A stretch of 64,000 bases of DNA from Paenalcaligenes sp035301625 (GTDB taxonomy: Bacteria; Pseudomonadota; Gammaproteobacteria; Burkholderiales; Burkholderiaceae_B), in NCBI GenBank assembly GCA_035301625.1, contig DATGTW010000070.1, positions 35,077-99,076 on the forward strand, in the 5' to 3' direction. Each line of letters begins with the position of its first letter. The stretch's first letter is position 1. Of the stretch, positions 1-8,988 are shown one piece after another. The position numbers and the translations under genes are program-made. The notes beneath the pieces were generated by a model, which ran no database searches, was not told the origin of the DNA, and was given only the letters and a program-made list of their open reading frames with translations.

Positions 1-114
1 GATTCAATTTATCAATTAGAGAGCTGCATGTCAGTAAAAAGTGCATATTGTTCTTTTAAAACAAAAACAACGCCAGTTAACAAGTGTGTCAAGCGTAACT
101 ACAAGAACTAAACC

Positions 115-921
115 TTAACACAGCTTGACACCCAGATGCCTGTGTACCAGATCTGCAAGCCCATGGTCAGGCAAACCACAACTTGGAGGGTAATCAACCT
201 TTGCTAAATAAAGGCCCTGAGCAGCAAATGTCGGCGCCGCTAAACTGCGGTCCCGCGCTGTGAGCAGTTCCTGAGCCCAATGTACCGACCGTTTTCCCAT
301 GCCAATATATACTAATACACCCATTAGGTTTCGCACCATATGATGCAAGAATCCATTTGCAGAGAAATAAAAAACAAAATATTCCCCTTGTTGTGTAATG
401 CGTAATTTTTGCAGCTCACGAACTGGGCTATGTGATTGACAATCCGCTGATCGGAAGGAGGAAAAATCATGTGTGCCTATGAGGATTTGTGCGGCTTGTT
501 GCATGAGCTGTAATTTTAACGGCTGAAACATCCAAGCGGCCCGAGCCTGAGTAAATGGACTGGGGTGCGGCGCATTATGCAATAAATATACATAATGGCG
601 TCGTTGCGCGCTAAATCGCGCATGAAACTGCCCATCCACTGGACGTGCCCATTGCACACGGATACTACTAGGTAAAAAACTGTTTACACCGCGGATCCAT
701 GAAACCTCGCGGCGCACAAGCTCAGTCTCTAGGTGAACCACCTGCTCTAATGCGTGTACCCCAGTGTCAGTACGGCCTGCACATACTGTGTGCACCTCGT
801 GACCTAAAAATCTATGGATTGCTTGTTCTAGCTGCGATTGGACAGTCACTACCTGTGGTTGCTTTTGCCACCCGTGCCAATCCGTTCCGTTGTAGGCAAT
901 ACCCAGACTCCAACGCTGCAT
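115..921 (-). CDS. truA: tRNA pseudouridine(38-40) synthase TruA
   Basis: Converts uridines 38, 39 and 40 of the tRNA anticodon arm to pseudouridine in the cytoplasm. The 268-residue protein is of normal family length. The invariant GRTDTG box lies at residues 49-54, with Asp52 as the expected catalytic residue. It is the last gene seen in the minus-strand run leuC-leuD-leuB-asd-fimV-truA, an order familiar from Bordetella-type genomes. It starts 11 bases after the fimV-like stop, so co-transcription is likely. The following 114 bases to the window edge contain no recognisable gene. Identity is secure. Confidence 0.97.
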   Translation of the reverse strand: MQRWSLGIAYNGTDWHGWQKQPQVVTVQSQLEQAIHRFLGHEVHTVCAGRTDTGVHALEQVVHLETELVRREVSWIRGVNSFLPSSIRVQWARPVDGQFHARFSAQRRHYVYLLHNAPHPSPFTQARAAWMFQPLKLQLMQQAAQILIGTHDFSSFRSADCQSHSPVRELQKLRITQQGEYFVFYFSANGFLHHMVRNLMGVLVYIGMGKRSVHWAQELLTARDRSLAAPTFAAQGLYLAKVDYPPSCGLPDHGLADLVHRHLGVKLC

Positions 922-932
922 ATGCCCCCCAA

Positions 933-2519
933 CTAGGGTTTATCAGAGCGGCCAACGTCGCCAGATTCGTCTGTCGGAGGAACTTCAAGGTCAAGATTGA
1001 TGTCCTGAAGCTTTGCCTGGATCATTTCATCAGTGACACGGTCTGGTGATTCTAATTCAACCGTTGTTTTATTAGCCCGGCGTAGAATCCAAACCGTGAA
1101 AATCACAACAAAGGCCAATAGCGCCAGCATTAATTTAATAAAGTGCTTTTGTATCCAGCTTGTTTCCATATCTGTATTTTGCTGTGCAGCAACGTGAGTG
1201 CTTGCTAAAGCATTTTCTCCTGGTTCTTCGCCATTTAACATCTCGGTCCCACTAGACTCCGTATTAGACTCCGCCGAAGTATGTTGGCCGGATCCCTGCG
1301 CACTGGTAGTGACTGGGGTGCGCGCTTCAGTTTTAAGCGTGGCTGTACTATCTTTGGCAGTGATATTTGAGTCAGAATCTGCTTGCTCAATTGCAGGACT
1401 TTCTGCAGTAGAACCCTCATCAGAATGCTGATCCGAATCTTGCTTGAGAACATCACTTAGAGCATCTATCTCAGTTTCTAGTTTTTCTACTTCTTGGCGG
1501 ACATGAGCCAGTGCTTTTTCCTGTGCTTGGCGCTCATCGGCGCTGATATTACCCTCTTGTGAAGTATCAGATTCATCCAAACGTAGGCGATCAGCATGCT
1601 CATCCAAGTATTCTGCACTATGAGCAGACTCGTTGACATCAGATTTTGTAGTAGAAGCTGCGTCAGCAGCCGTTGGCTCTTGAGCCTGGATCGGAGCATT
1701 TAATAATGCTGTAGCCTCTTGTTCAGATACCCCCCGAGCCAGTGCTTCTTTGTATTGATTAAAGCGATGCATATGCGCGACATATAAATGACGTGCTTGC
1801 TGATCACTCATTGATTGTATTTGCTCGGCGGTAGGCATACGCAACTGTTCACCAGCAAATAATAAATGCATGTTGTCTTGGCCAAAAGCTTGGGGGTTTA
1901 GCTGATATAAAGCAGCCATCAATTGATACTCAGAACCATCCTGAACACCCAAGCGCTGTGCGATGCGGTGCAAAGAGTCCCCCGGGCGTACAGCCAAGCT
2001 TTCTGCATGAGCTGTAGCTGCAGGAGTGTTTGATTGAACTGTTGCTGAGGTTTTGCCTTGTTCGACTGGTAACTGAATCGATGGGCGCGGCTGTTGCAAC
2101 ATACTGACCTGATGACGCTGCTCTTCATCTGCTGTACGCACATCAAAGAGCAAATCTATCACAGACTGCTCAACAGGAGCTGCACTTAAAAAGCGCACCT
2201 GCACTGAATCAGGGCGCGGCCCTGGAGTTAACTCGACCTGTGCATTCAGCACCTCGGGCAAAGGCTCAAGGCCGAATTCTGACCACGAAGCCCGAGGGGC
2301 GACTTGAACATCTAGCTGATTGAGGTCTTGGCTAGATACTCCAGATATTAAAACGCTGAGCTGTAGGTTTTCATCTGCAGCAGACTCTACTCGCGAATGA
2401 CCTATCGTCAGTGCATGCAAGGTGGCAGAAAAACACAGCCCCAACACCGCCACAGCACGACATAATCGAGCAAGCCATAGCCTGCTTATATGTTGAGAGT
2501 GGCGATGCTTGGCTAACAT
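933..2519 (-). CDS. fimV: FimV-like inner-membrane protein with LysM domain
   Basis: FimV-family proteins are polar peptidoglycan-binding organisers of type IV pili and type II secretion. This 528-residue protein has an N-terminal signal/anchor, a FimV-type N-terminal domain (about residues 35-130), a LysM region near residues 175-230 (PGDSLHRIAQRLGV), a long acidic Ser/Thr/Glu/Gln-rich linker, and one transmembrane segment at about 460-480. Only about 47 residues follow the membrane segment. The long TPR-bearing cytoplasmic part of Pseudomonas FimV is absent, though DEMIQAKLQDINLDLE resembles the start of the FimV C-terminal motif. An AGGAG motif a few bases upstream supports the start, which lies 2 bases past the asd stop, so coupling is likely. 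Confidence 0.85.
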   Translation of the reverse strand: MLAKHRHSQHISRLWLARLCRAVAVLGLCFSATLHALTIGHSRVESAADENLQLSVLISGVSSQDLNQLDVQVAPRASWSEFGLEPLPEVLNAQVELTPGPRPDSVQVRFLSAAPVEQSVIDLLFDVRTADEEQRHQVSMLQQPRPSIQLPVEQGKTSATVQSNTPAATAHAESLAVRPGDSLHRIAQRLGVQDGSEYQLMAALYQLNPQAFGQDNMHLLFAGEQLRMPTAEQIQSMSDQQARHLYVAHMHRFNQYKEALARGVSEQEATALLNAPIQAQEPTAADAASTTKSDVNESAHSAEYLDEHADRLRLDESDTSQEGNISADERQAQEKALAHVRQEVEKLETEIDALSDVLKQDSDQHSDEGSTAESPAIEQADSDSNITAKDSTATLKTEARTPVTTSAQGSGQHTSAESNTESSGTEMLNGEEPGENALASTHVAAQQNTDMETSWIQKHFIKLMLALLAFVVIFTVWILRRANKTTVELESPDRVTDEMIQAKLQDINLDLEVPPTDESGDVGRSDKP

Positions 2520-2521
2520 TT

Positions 2522-3643
2522 TTAGAGCTCTCCTAACACAATTCTGAGCATTCTACGCAAAGGCTCAGCGGCGCCCCATAACAATTGGTCACCAACAGTA
2601 AATGCTGTAATGTATTGTTTGCCCATGGCCAAGTGACGCACCCGCCCTACTGGAATATTCATCGTCCCAGTAACTGCTATTGGTGTCAGCTCTTGCATGG
2701 TTTGCTCGCGCTCGTTAGGGACATATTTAGTCCATGGTGAGGTCTCTTGGATGATCTCAGAGACCTCATCAAGTGGCACATCGCGCTTAAGTTTGATAGT
2801 CAACGCCTGACTATGGGAGCGCATGGCACCTATCCGAACACAAAGCCCATCGATAGGCACATAATTACTTTGGTCATGGCCCAATAATTTATTGGACTCA
2901 ACGCCCCCCTTCCATTCCTCGCGGGACATCCCATCATTCAAATCACTATCAATCCAAGGGATAAGATTACCCCCCAATGGAACCCCAAAATGGCGATGAT
3001 CCAGAGTGGGTGACTTTTGTGCCTGCAAAACGCCCTTATCAATGTCTAAAATAGCAGAGGCTGGATCATCAAGCAGCGACTTGACGGCTTGATTGATTTG
3101 ACCAAACTGAGTGAGTAGCTCGCGCATGTGCTGAGCACCGCCCCCAGATGCAGCTTGGTAGGTCATACTGGTCATCCATTCGATCAAATCATGCTTGAAT
3201 AACCCGCCCAAGCCCATAAGCATGCAGCTAACAGTACAATTGCCACCAATGAATTGCTTAACGCCATTTTTTAAACCCGCATCAATCAACTCGCGATTAA
3301 TGGGATCCAAAGCAATAATAGAATCATCGTCCATACGCAAAGTGCTCGCGGCATCGATCCAAATACCGTCCCAGCCGCTGTCACGTAATTTAGAATAGAC
3401 CTCACTTGTGTAGTCTCCCCCCTGACAAGTCACAATAATGGGCAGTTTTTTCAATGTGTCTATATCGTAAGCATCCTGCAAAGGTCCGACACCCTCGGCC
3501 CACTCAGGTGCTGCACCACCCGCATTACTGGTAGAAAAGAAAACGGGCTCAAATAAATCAAAGTCATTTTCTTCTTGCATACGCTGCATGAGCACAGAGC
3601 CCACCATGCCACGCCATCCGATTAAACCTACTGATTGCTTCAT
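2522..3643 (-). CDS. asd: Aspartate-semialdehyde dehydrogenase
   Basis: NADPH-dependent reduction of L-aspartyl-4-phosphate to aspartate semialdehyde, the branch point to lysine/diaminopimelate, threonine and methionine. It is 373 residues, typical of the proteobacterial class. An N-terminal Rossmann start (VGLIGWRGMVG) is visible, and the active-site cysteine is Cys136 in GGNCTVSC. Product would feed ThrB (encoded at 15.3 kb) and the cell-wall pathway. It lies between leuB and fimV in the long minus-strand run; the leuB-asd gap is 35 bases. Confidence 0.97.
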   Translation of the reverse strand: MKQSVGLIGWRGMVGSVLMQRMQEENDFDLFEPVFFSTSNAGGAAPEWAEGVGPLQDAYDIDTLKKLPIIVTCQGGDYTSEVYSKLRDSGWDGIWIDAASTLRMDDDSIIALDPINRELIDAGLKNGVKQFIGGNCTVSCMLMGLGGLFKHDLIEWMTSMTYQAASGGGAQHMRELLTQFGQINQAVKSLLDDPASAILDIDKGVLQAQKSPTLDHRHFGVPLGGNLIPWIDSDLNDGMSREEWKGGVESNKLLGHDQSNYVPIDGLCVRIGAMRSHSQALTIKLKRDVPLDEVSEIIQETSPWTKYVPNEREQTMQELTPIAVTGTMNIPVGRVRHLAMGKQYITAFTVGDQLLWGAAEPLRRMLRIVLGEL

Positions 3644-3678
3644 GAAAAAACCACCTACTGATTTGGAATGTATAAAAA

Positions 3679-4752
3679 CTATAGTGCCTGTATGACTGCT
3701 TGACCCATCTCGGCAGTACCCACAAGAGTACAGCCTGACTGTTCGATGTCAGCAGTGCGATAGCCTTCTTCCAGGACCTGTTGCACTGCACGCTCGATCC
3801 GATCGGCAGCTGCACCGTTATTGAGCGAATAACGCAGCATCATCGCAGCCGATAAAATTGTAGCCAATGGGTTGGCACGATTCTGGCCAGCAATATCGGG
3901 GGCAGATCCGTGGATAGGCTCGTAAAGTCCTTGTTGGCTGTCATTCAACGATGCTGAGGGCAGCATACCGATGGAACCCGTGAGCATTGCAGCCTCATCA
4001 GACAAAATATCGCCGAATAAATTACCCGTTACAATCACATCAAATTCTTTTGGGGCACGTACCAATTGCATTGCAGCGTTATCCACGTACATATGTGACA
4101 ACTCAACGTCTGGATAATCTTTGCTGACCTCATTAACAGTATCGCGCCATAACTGTGAGGTTTCAAGAACATTAGCCTTGTCGACGCTGCAGAGTTTTTT
4201 CTGTCGTTTTTGCGCTGCTTGAAATGCCAAATGTGCAATGCGACGAATCTCGCTTTGTGCATATAACATAGTATCAAAACCCTGCAGCTCGCCTTTAAAT
4301 GGCCCCTCTTGGACTGTGCGCACTCCGCTGGGTTGTCCAAAATAAATATCACCTGTTAACTCGCGGACAATCATGATGTCTAAACCTGCCACAACCTCGG
4401 GTTTGAGACTCGAGGCCTGGGCAAGCGGTGGAAAGAGCATTGCAGGGCGTAAATTAGCAAACAACCCTAATTCCTTGCGCAGCCCCAAAATGGCTTGTTC
4501 AGGTCTCAAATGGCGTGGCAATTCGTCATACTGCCAATCACCGACAGCACCAAACAAAATCGCCTGAGCTTGCTTGGCAAGAGCGATGGTTTCTTTGGGT
4601 AGCGGGTGTCCATGCGCCTCATAGGCAACCCCGCCCACATCGGCTTCTTTGAATTCTAAATCCAACTCAAGTGCCTCTAAAACACGCACCGCCTCTCGAG
4701 TAATCTCTTGGCCTACGCCATCACCTGCCATCACGGCAATTAATGTCGACAT
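3679..4752 (-). CDS. leuB: 3-isopropylmalate dehydrogenase
   Basis: Oxidatively decarboxylates 3-isopropylmalate in leucine synthesis (NAD+, divalent metal). The protein is 357 residues from the chosen start. Visible motifs are AVMAGDGVGQEI at the N-terminus, the ELTGDIYFG loop, and NLFGDILSDEAA with the metal-binding aspartates. An upstream ATG in frame would add eight residues, but an AAGGGA ribosome site sits seven bases before the ATG at 4752, so this start is preferred. It follows leuD by 68 bases in the leuCDB order. Confidence 0.97.
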   Translation of the reverse strand: MSTLIAVMAGDGVGQEITREAVRVLEALELDLEFKEADVGGVAYEAHGHPLPKETIALAKQAQAILFGAVGDWQYDELPRHLRPEQAILGLRKELGLFANLRPAMLFPPLAQASSLKPEVVAGLDIMIVRELTGDIYFGQPSGVRTVQEGPFKGELQGFDTMLYAQSEIRRIAHLAFQAAQKRQKKLCSVDKANVLETSQLWRDTVNEVSKDYPDVELSHMYVDNAAMQLVRAPKEFDVIVTGNLFGDILSDEAAMLTGSIGMLPSASLNDSQQGLYEPIHGSAPDIAGQNRANPLATILSAAMMLRYSLNNGAAADRIERAVQQVLEEGYRTADIEQSGCTLVGTAEMGQAVIQAL

Positions 4753-4820
4753 AATATCCCTTGTTCTTAAACTCATAGGTGCAGCTAGCGCTGCACGTTT
4801 TATGAAATATTGTGACTATC

Positions 4821-5474
4821 TTATTGTCCCAGACCCTCGGCAACTAACCAAGGATAACGTGCCAAGCGCTCAGCTTCGAATTGCCGTATTTTGTCAGCCT
4901 TTTTCAAAGTCGCACCAATTTCATCCAACCCGCTTAGCATGGCTTGCTTGCGGCTAGGATCGATATCGAAAAAGAACTCTTCGCCATTGGGGCTGACTAC
5001 CTTTTGTGCTTCCAGATCAATAGTCAAACGATACCCAGGAAAGGCTTTGACCTCATCGAACAGACGATTGACTTCGAGCTCAGTCAGCACAATGGGTAAC
5101 AAGCCATTTTTAAAACTATTGTTATAAAAAATATCCGCATAGGACGGCGCGATAATGGCACGAAAACCGTATTGCAATAGAGCCCATGGAGCGTGTTCTC
5201 GACTTGACCCGCAACCAAAGTTGCGTCGCGCTAGCAAAACGGATGCCCCTTGATAGCGCTCTTGATTGAGCACAAAATCGGGGTTTAATGGGCGCCGGCT
5301 ATTATCCATTCCGGGTTCGCCATGATCCAAGTAGCGCAACTCGTCAAATAAATTAGGTCCAAACCCCGTGCGCTTGATAGATTTTAAAAATTGCTTAGGA
5401 ATAATTAAATCTGTGTCGACATTCTCTCGATCCAAAGGAGCGACCAACCCTTCGTGTACGGTAAATGCTTGCAT
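4821..5474 (-). CDS. leuD: 3-isopropylmalate dehydratase small subunit
   Basis: Small (swivel-domain) subunit of isopropylmalate isomerase; with LeuC it converts 2- to 3-isopropylmalate. The protein is 217 residues, the normal length. The substrate-binding GCGSSREHAPWAL motif and the N-terminal DRENVDTDLIIPKQFLK motif are intact. It lies 10 bases after the leuC stop, consistent with a single transcript and equal subunit production. Confidence 0.97.
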   Translation of the reverse strand: MQAFTVHEGLVAPLDRENVDTDLIIPKQFLKSIKRTGFGPNLFDELRYLDHGEPGMDNSRRPLNPDFVLNQERYQGASVLLARRNFGCGSSREHAPWALLQYGFRAIIAPSYADIFYNNSFKNGLLPIVLTELEVNRLFDEVKAFPGYRLTIDLEAQKVVSPNGEEFFFDIDPSRKQAMLSGLDEIGATLKKADKIRQFEAERLARYPWLVAEGLGQ

Positions 5475-5484
5475 TTTTGCCCTC

Positions 5485-6888
5485 TTAATTTATAGACCGG
5501 ATATCAACAAAATGGCCTGCTACGGCCGCAGCAGCAGCCATAGCTGGGCTGACTAAATGTGTGCGCCCTCCCTGCCCTTGTCGACCTTCAAAGTTACGAT
5601 TAGAGGTAGATGCGCACCGCTCGCCAGGCTCAAGTCGATCGGCATTCATCGCTAAGCACATCGAACACCCAGGTTCACGCCATTCAAAACCGGCTTCAAT
5701 GAAAATTTTGTCAAGCCCTTCTTGTTCGGCCTGCTCTTTGACCAAGCCAGAACCAGGAACCACCATTGCTAATTTTATATTGGATGCTACTTTGCGACCC
5801 CGCGCTACGATAGCAGCTGCACGCAAGTCCTCGATACGTGCATTGGTGCATGAGCCAATAAAGACCTTATCCAGTTTGATATCCGTGATTGGCTGTCTAG
5901 GAGTGAGACCCATATACTCAAGAGCACGCTCAATACCTTGACGCTTGAGTTCATCACGCTCGAGCTCAGGGTCAGGAACAGTAGCATCCACAGGTAACAC
6001 CATTTCGGGTGAGGTCCCCCATGTTACTTGCGGTTTGATATCACGGGCATTTATCTCAACGACCTTATCGAAATGTGCCCCCTCGTCTGTTTGCAACGTG
6101 CGCCAATATTCGACCGCTTGATTCCACATCTCGCCAACAGGTGCATAGGGGCGTCCGCGGAAGTAATCAATTGTTTTCTGATCTACAGCAACCAAGCCTG
6201 AACGGGCCCCGGCCTCAATGGCCATATTACAAACCGTCATCCGACCCTCAATACTGAGCGAACGAATAGCTGAACCTGCAAATTCAATAGCGTATCCTGT
6301 ACCACCTGCTGTCCCGATTTCACCAATAATGTGTAAAACCAGGTCTTTTGCTGTACAGCCTAAAGGAAGCTCACCTTCGACACGAATGAGCATGTTTTTG
6401 CTTTTTTTCATGTGCAAAGTCTGGGTAGCAAGTACGTGCTCTACTTCGGAAGTACCAATCCCAAAAGCCAAAGCTGCAAAAGCACCATGCGTACTGGTAT
6501 GAGAATCACCACACACCACCGTCATCCCTGGCAATGTAGCCCCTTGTTCGGGGCCAATAATATGGACAATCCCCTGACGCAAATCACCCATATTGTACAG
6601 GGTAATGCCATATTCCTCACAGTTTTTAACCAGCGTATCCACCTGCAATCGTGACACAGGATCTGCAATACCCGCCGCCCGATCAGTGGTTGGCACATTA
6701 TGATCAGCAACGGCCAAAATAGAACTCACACGCCAGGGCGCACGATTAGCTAACTCAAGCCCCTCGAAAGCCTGAGGACTGGTGACCTCGTGCACCAAGT
6801 GCCTGTCTATATACAGTAGACAGGTGCCATCGCTAGCCTCTTCGACGACATGCGAATCAAATAATTTGTCATATAAGGTTTTTGCCAT
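5485..6888 (-). CDS. leuC: 3-isopropylmalate dehydratase large subunit
   Basis: Aconitase-family large subunit carrying the [4Fe-4S] cluster. Starting at 6888 gives 467 residues, matching the family (MAKTLYDKLFDSH start). An in-frame upstream start would add 20 unrelated residues and overlap the M48 gene; AAGGA lies just before 6888. The cluster cysteines are visible in GSCTNARIEDL and in PGCSMCLAMN near the C-terminus. The VCGDSHTSTHGAFG motif is also present. It lies 40 bases after the M48 protease gene. No leader-peptide attenuator was seen in that gap. Confidence 0.97.
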   Translation of the reverse strand: MAKTLYDKLFDSHVVEEASDGTCLLYIDRHLVHEVTSPQAFEGLELANRAPWRVSSILAVADHNVPTTDRAAGIADPVSRLQVDTLVKNCEEYGITLYNMGDLRQGIVHIIGPEQGATLPGMTVVCGDSHTSTHGAFAALAFGIGTSEVEHVLATQTLHMKKSKNMLIRVEGELPLGCTAKDLVLHIIGEIGTAGGTGYAIEFAGSAIRSLSIEGRMTVCNMAIEAGARSGLVAVDQKTIDYFRGRPYAPVGEMWNQAVEYWRTLQTDEGAHFDKVVEINARDIKPQVTWGTSPEMVLPVDATVPDPELERDELKRQGIERALEYMGLTPRQPITDIKLDKVFIGSCTNARIEDLRAAAIVARGRKVASNIKLAMVVPGSGLVKEQAEQEGLDKIFIEAGFEWREPGCSMCLAMNADRLEPGERCASTSNRNFEGRQGQGGRTHLVSPAMAAAAAVAGHFVDIRSIN

Positions 6889-6928
6889 CTTTTCATCCTT
6901 GTGCAAGAAACTTGCTACCGATACTATT

Positions 6929-7777
6929 TTAACTACTACTTGCCTCATATAAGGGCATTACCTGCTGAGCCGCTTGCTCTAGTTGTGCAATACGTGAAGT
7001 AGGCGACGGGTGTGTGGATAAAAACTCAGGGCTGCCAGCCCCACCCTGTTGAGCCATTTTTTGCCACAAACTCACAGCGGCGCGGGGGTCAAACCCTGCC
7101 CGCGCTGCCAACTCGACTCCCATACGATCGGCCTCGGCCTCTTGGGTGCGGCTATTGGGCAGATTAATCACAACATCACTTAGCATACTACCCAAATCTC
7201 CAACAGCTGGGCTGCCTAAAATAGCAGACAGCACTGACAAGCCCATCTGTGTCGCCACCTGCTGTGATAGCTGCTCACGTGAATGCTCTCGCAAGGCATG
7301 TGCTATCTCATGACCGATGACCGCGGCAAGCTCATCATCATTTAGTTGAAGCTTTTGGATAAGCCCTGAATAAACAGCCATCTTGCCGTTAGGCATGCAC
7401 CAAGCATTGACCTGTTGATCATCAATAACATGGATTTCCCAAGGCCAATCACGCGCATCAGGGCGAAAAACACCCACTTGTTGCACCAGACGCTGCATAA
7501 TTTTTTGTACGCGCTGTGTTTGAGCTGCTTGGGTATCGAGTTTCTTCTGTTGACGCGCCTGCCCTATAATTTGGGTGTACTGTTGGCCTGCGGCCTGGTT
7601 AACCTCGGCTGAGGATACCATATTGGACATCCACTGCTTTCTTTGTACCCCAACAGCACCACCTGTGGTGGTATCTACAGTGGCGCAACCCACAACTATC
7701 GCGCTCGCTATCCCAAACGCGGTCAATATTGCATAGCGTTTTAAACGATGCTTTAAATATTTTAAGCCAGACATCAT
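6929..7777 (-). CDS. M48-family metalloprotease, predicted lipoprotein
   Basis: Zinc endopeptidase of the LoiP/YcaL type, expected in the periplasm. It is 282 residues. A basic N-terminus and hydrophobic stretch end in the lipobox-like VVGC, giving a lipidated Cys31. The zinc motif HEIAH is at residues 156-160 and the third ligand is probably Glu215 in the QEAEADRMG segment. Family members degrade damaged outer-membrane proteins; the substrate here is inferred only from family. It lies between aroC and leuC on the same strand with small gaps (11 and 40 bases), so it may ride on the biosynthetic transcript. Confidence 0.9.
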   Translation of the reverse strand: MMSGLKYLKHRLKRYAILTAFGIASAIVVGCATVDTTTGGAVGVQRKQWMSNMVSSAEVNQAAGQQYTQIIGQARQQKKLDTQAAQTQRVQKIMQRLVQQVGVFRPDARDWPWEIHVIDDQQVNAWCMPNGKMAVYSGLIQKLQLNDDELAAVIGHEIAHALREHSREQLSQQVATQMGLSVLSAILGSPAVGDLGSMLSDVVINLPNSRTQEAEADRMGVELAARAGFDPRAAVSLWQKMAQQGGAGSPEFLSTHPSPTSRIAQLEQAAQQVMPLYEASSS

Positions 7778-7788
7778 CCTAACCTATT

Positions 7789-8859
7789 TTATGGCTGCCA
7801 ACTGCCTTGTTGTGCCTGCTGCTGCAAGACATGATCCATCAACACAATTGCCAATAAAGCCTCAACAATAGGAGTCGCGCGAATACCCACACAAGGATCA
7901 TGGCGCCCAAAGGTTTGCACCTGAACAGCATTACCTTGTAAATCAATGCTCGGACGAGGTAACCGGATACTGGACGTCGGCTTGATAGCCACCGAGACAC
8001 GGACGTCTTGGCCCGAAGAAATACCACCTAATACACCACCAGCATGATTCGTTTTATAACCCTCAGGGTACATAGCATCTCCGTGCTCGGAGCCTTTTTG
8101 CTCAACAGCCTCAAAACCAGCGCCTATCTCTACGCCCTTGACAGCATTAAGCCCCATCATTGCATGAGCAATATCAGCATCCAGCCGATCATAAATCGGC
8201 GCCCCGAGTCCGGCAGGCACATTTTGAGCCACCACCTCGATGCGCGCACCAATTGAGTCGCCCTCTTTGCGCAACGCATCCATGAAGGATTCTAATTCGG
8301 GAACAATTTCATTATTGGGGGCAAAGAATGGGTTTTGGGTGATGGCGTCCCAGCTTTGAAAGGGAATCCTGATGGGACCAAGCTGACTCATGTAACCTTG
8401 AATTTGCACATCAAAACGATGTTGCAGCCATTTTTTAGCAATCGCACCAGCGGCTACTGTAGGTGCCGTCAGTCGTGCAGACGAACGCCCTCCACCCCGA
8501 GGATCGCGGTGTTGGTATTTACGCCAGTAACTATAATCGGCATGCCCAGGCCTAAAAGTTTCTAATAGATTGCCATAGTCTTTGCTGCGCGCATCTTGGT
8601 TGCGGATCAGCAAAGCAATGGGCGTACCTGTAGTCTTGCCCTCGTATAGGCCAGACAAAATCTCTACTTGGTCTGCCTCGCGTCGTTGTGTTACATGCCT
8701 GGAAGTGCCTGGACGCCGTCTATCAAGCTCTTTTTGGATGTCTTCGGTGGTAAGCTCGAGTCCAGCCGGGCAACCATCTACAACCGCGCCTATTGCTGGC
8801 CCGTGTGATTCACCAAAGTTGGTTACAGCAAAGAGCTTACCTAGGGTATTACCCGCCAT
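7789..8859 (-). CDS. aroC: Chorismate synthase
   Basis: Last step of the shikimate pathway: 5-enolpyruvylshikimate-3-phosphate to chorismate, needing reduced FMN. It is 356 residues, typical length. Family signatures GESHGPAIG near the N-terminus, the RPGHADYSYWRKY segment, GGGRSSAR and the C-terminal GRHDPCVGIR are present. An AAGGA motif precedes the ATG. It is the first gene of the minus-strand run down to truA; the 129 bases upstream must hold its promoter. Confidence 0.97.
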   Translation of the reverse strand: MAGNTLGKLFAVTNFGESHGPAIGAVVDGCPAGLELTTEDIQKELDRRRPGTSRHVTQRREADQVEILSGLYEGKTTGTPIALLIRNQDARSKDYGNLLETFRPGHADYSYWRKYQHRDPRGGGRSSARLTAPTVAAGAIAKKWLQHRFDVQIQGYMSQLGPIRIPFQSWDAITQNPFFAPNNEIVPELESFMDALRKEGDSIGARIEVVAQNVPAGLGAPIYDRLDADIAHAMMGLNAVKGVEIGAGFEAVEQKGSEHGDAMYPEGYKTNHAGGVLGGISSGQDVRVSVAIKPTSSIRLPRPSIDLQGNAVQVQTFGRHDPCVGIRATPIVEALLAIVLMDHVLQQQAQQGSWQP

Positions 8860-8988
8860 AATGAGTCCTTTTACTACTACGTAACATTCAATTTATTTTA
8901 TGTGTTTTTTATCATAGCGTGCATTGTACCCACTATTACAACTTGCGACATCTAACTGGGCCAAAAGTGCTCATAGCGTTAGCAACAA

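Noticed and set aside
6802..6824. Palindrome CCTGTCTA-N7-TAGACAGG containing CTG and CAG, resembling an SOS box
   Set aside because: It lies inside the leuC coding region, and the CTG-CAG spacing is eight, not ten, bases. It is probably a chance result of codon choice.
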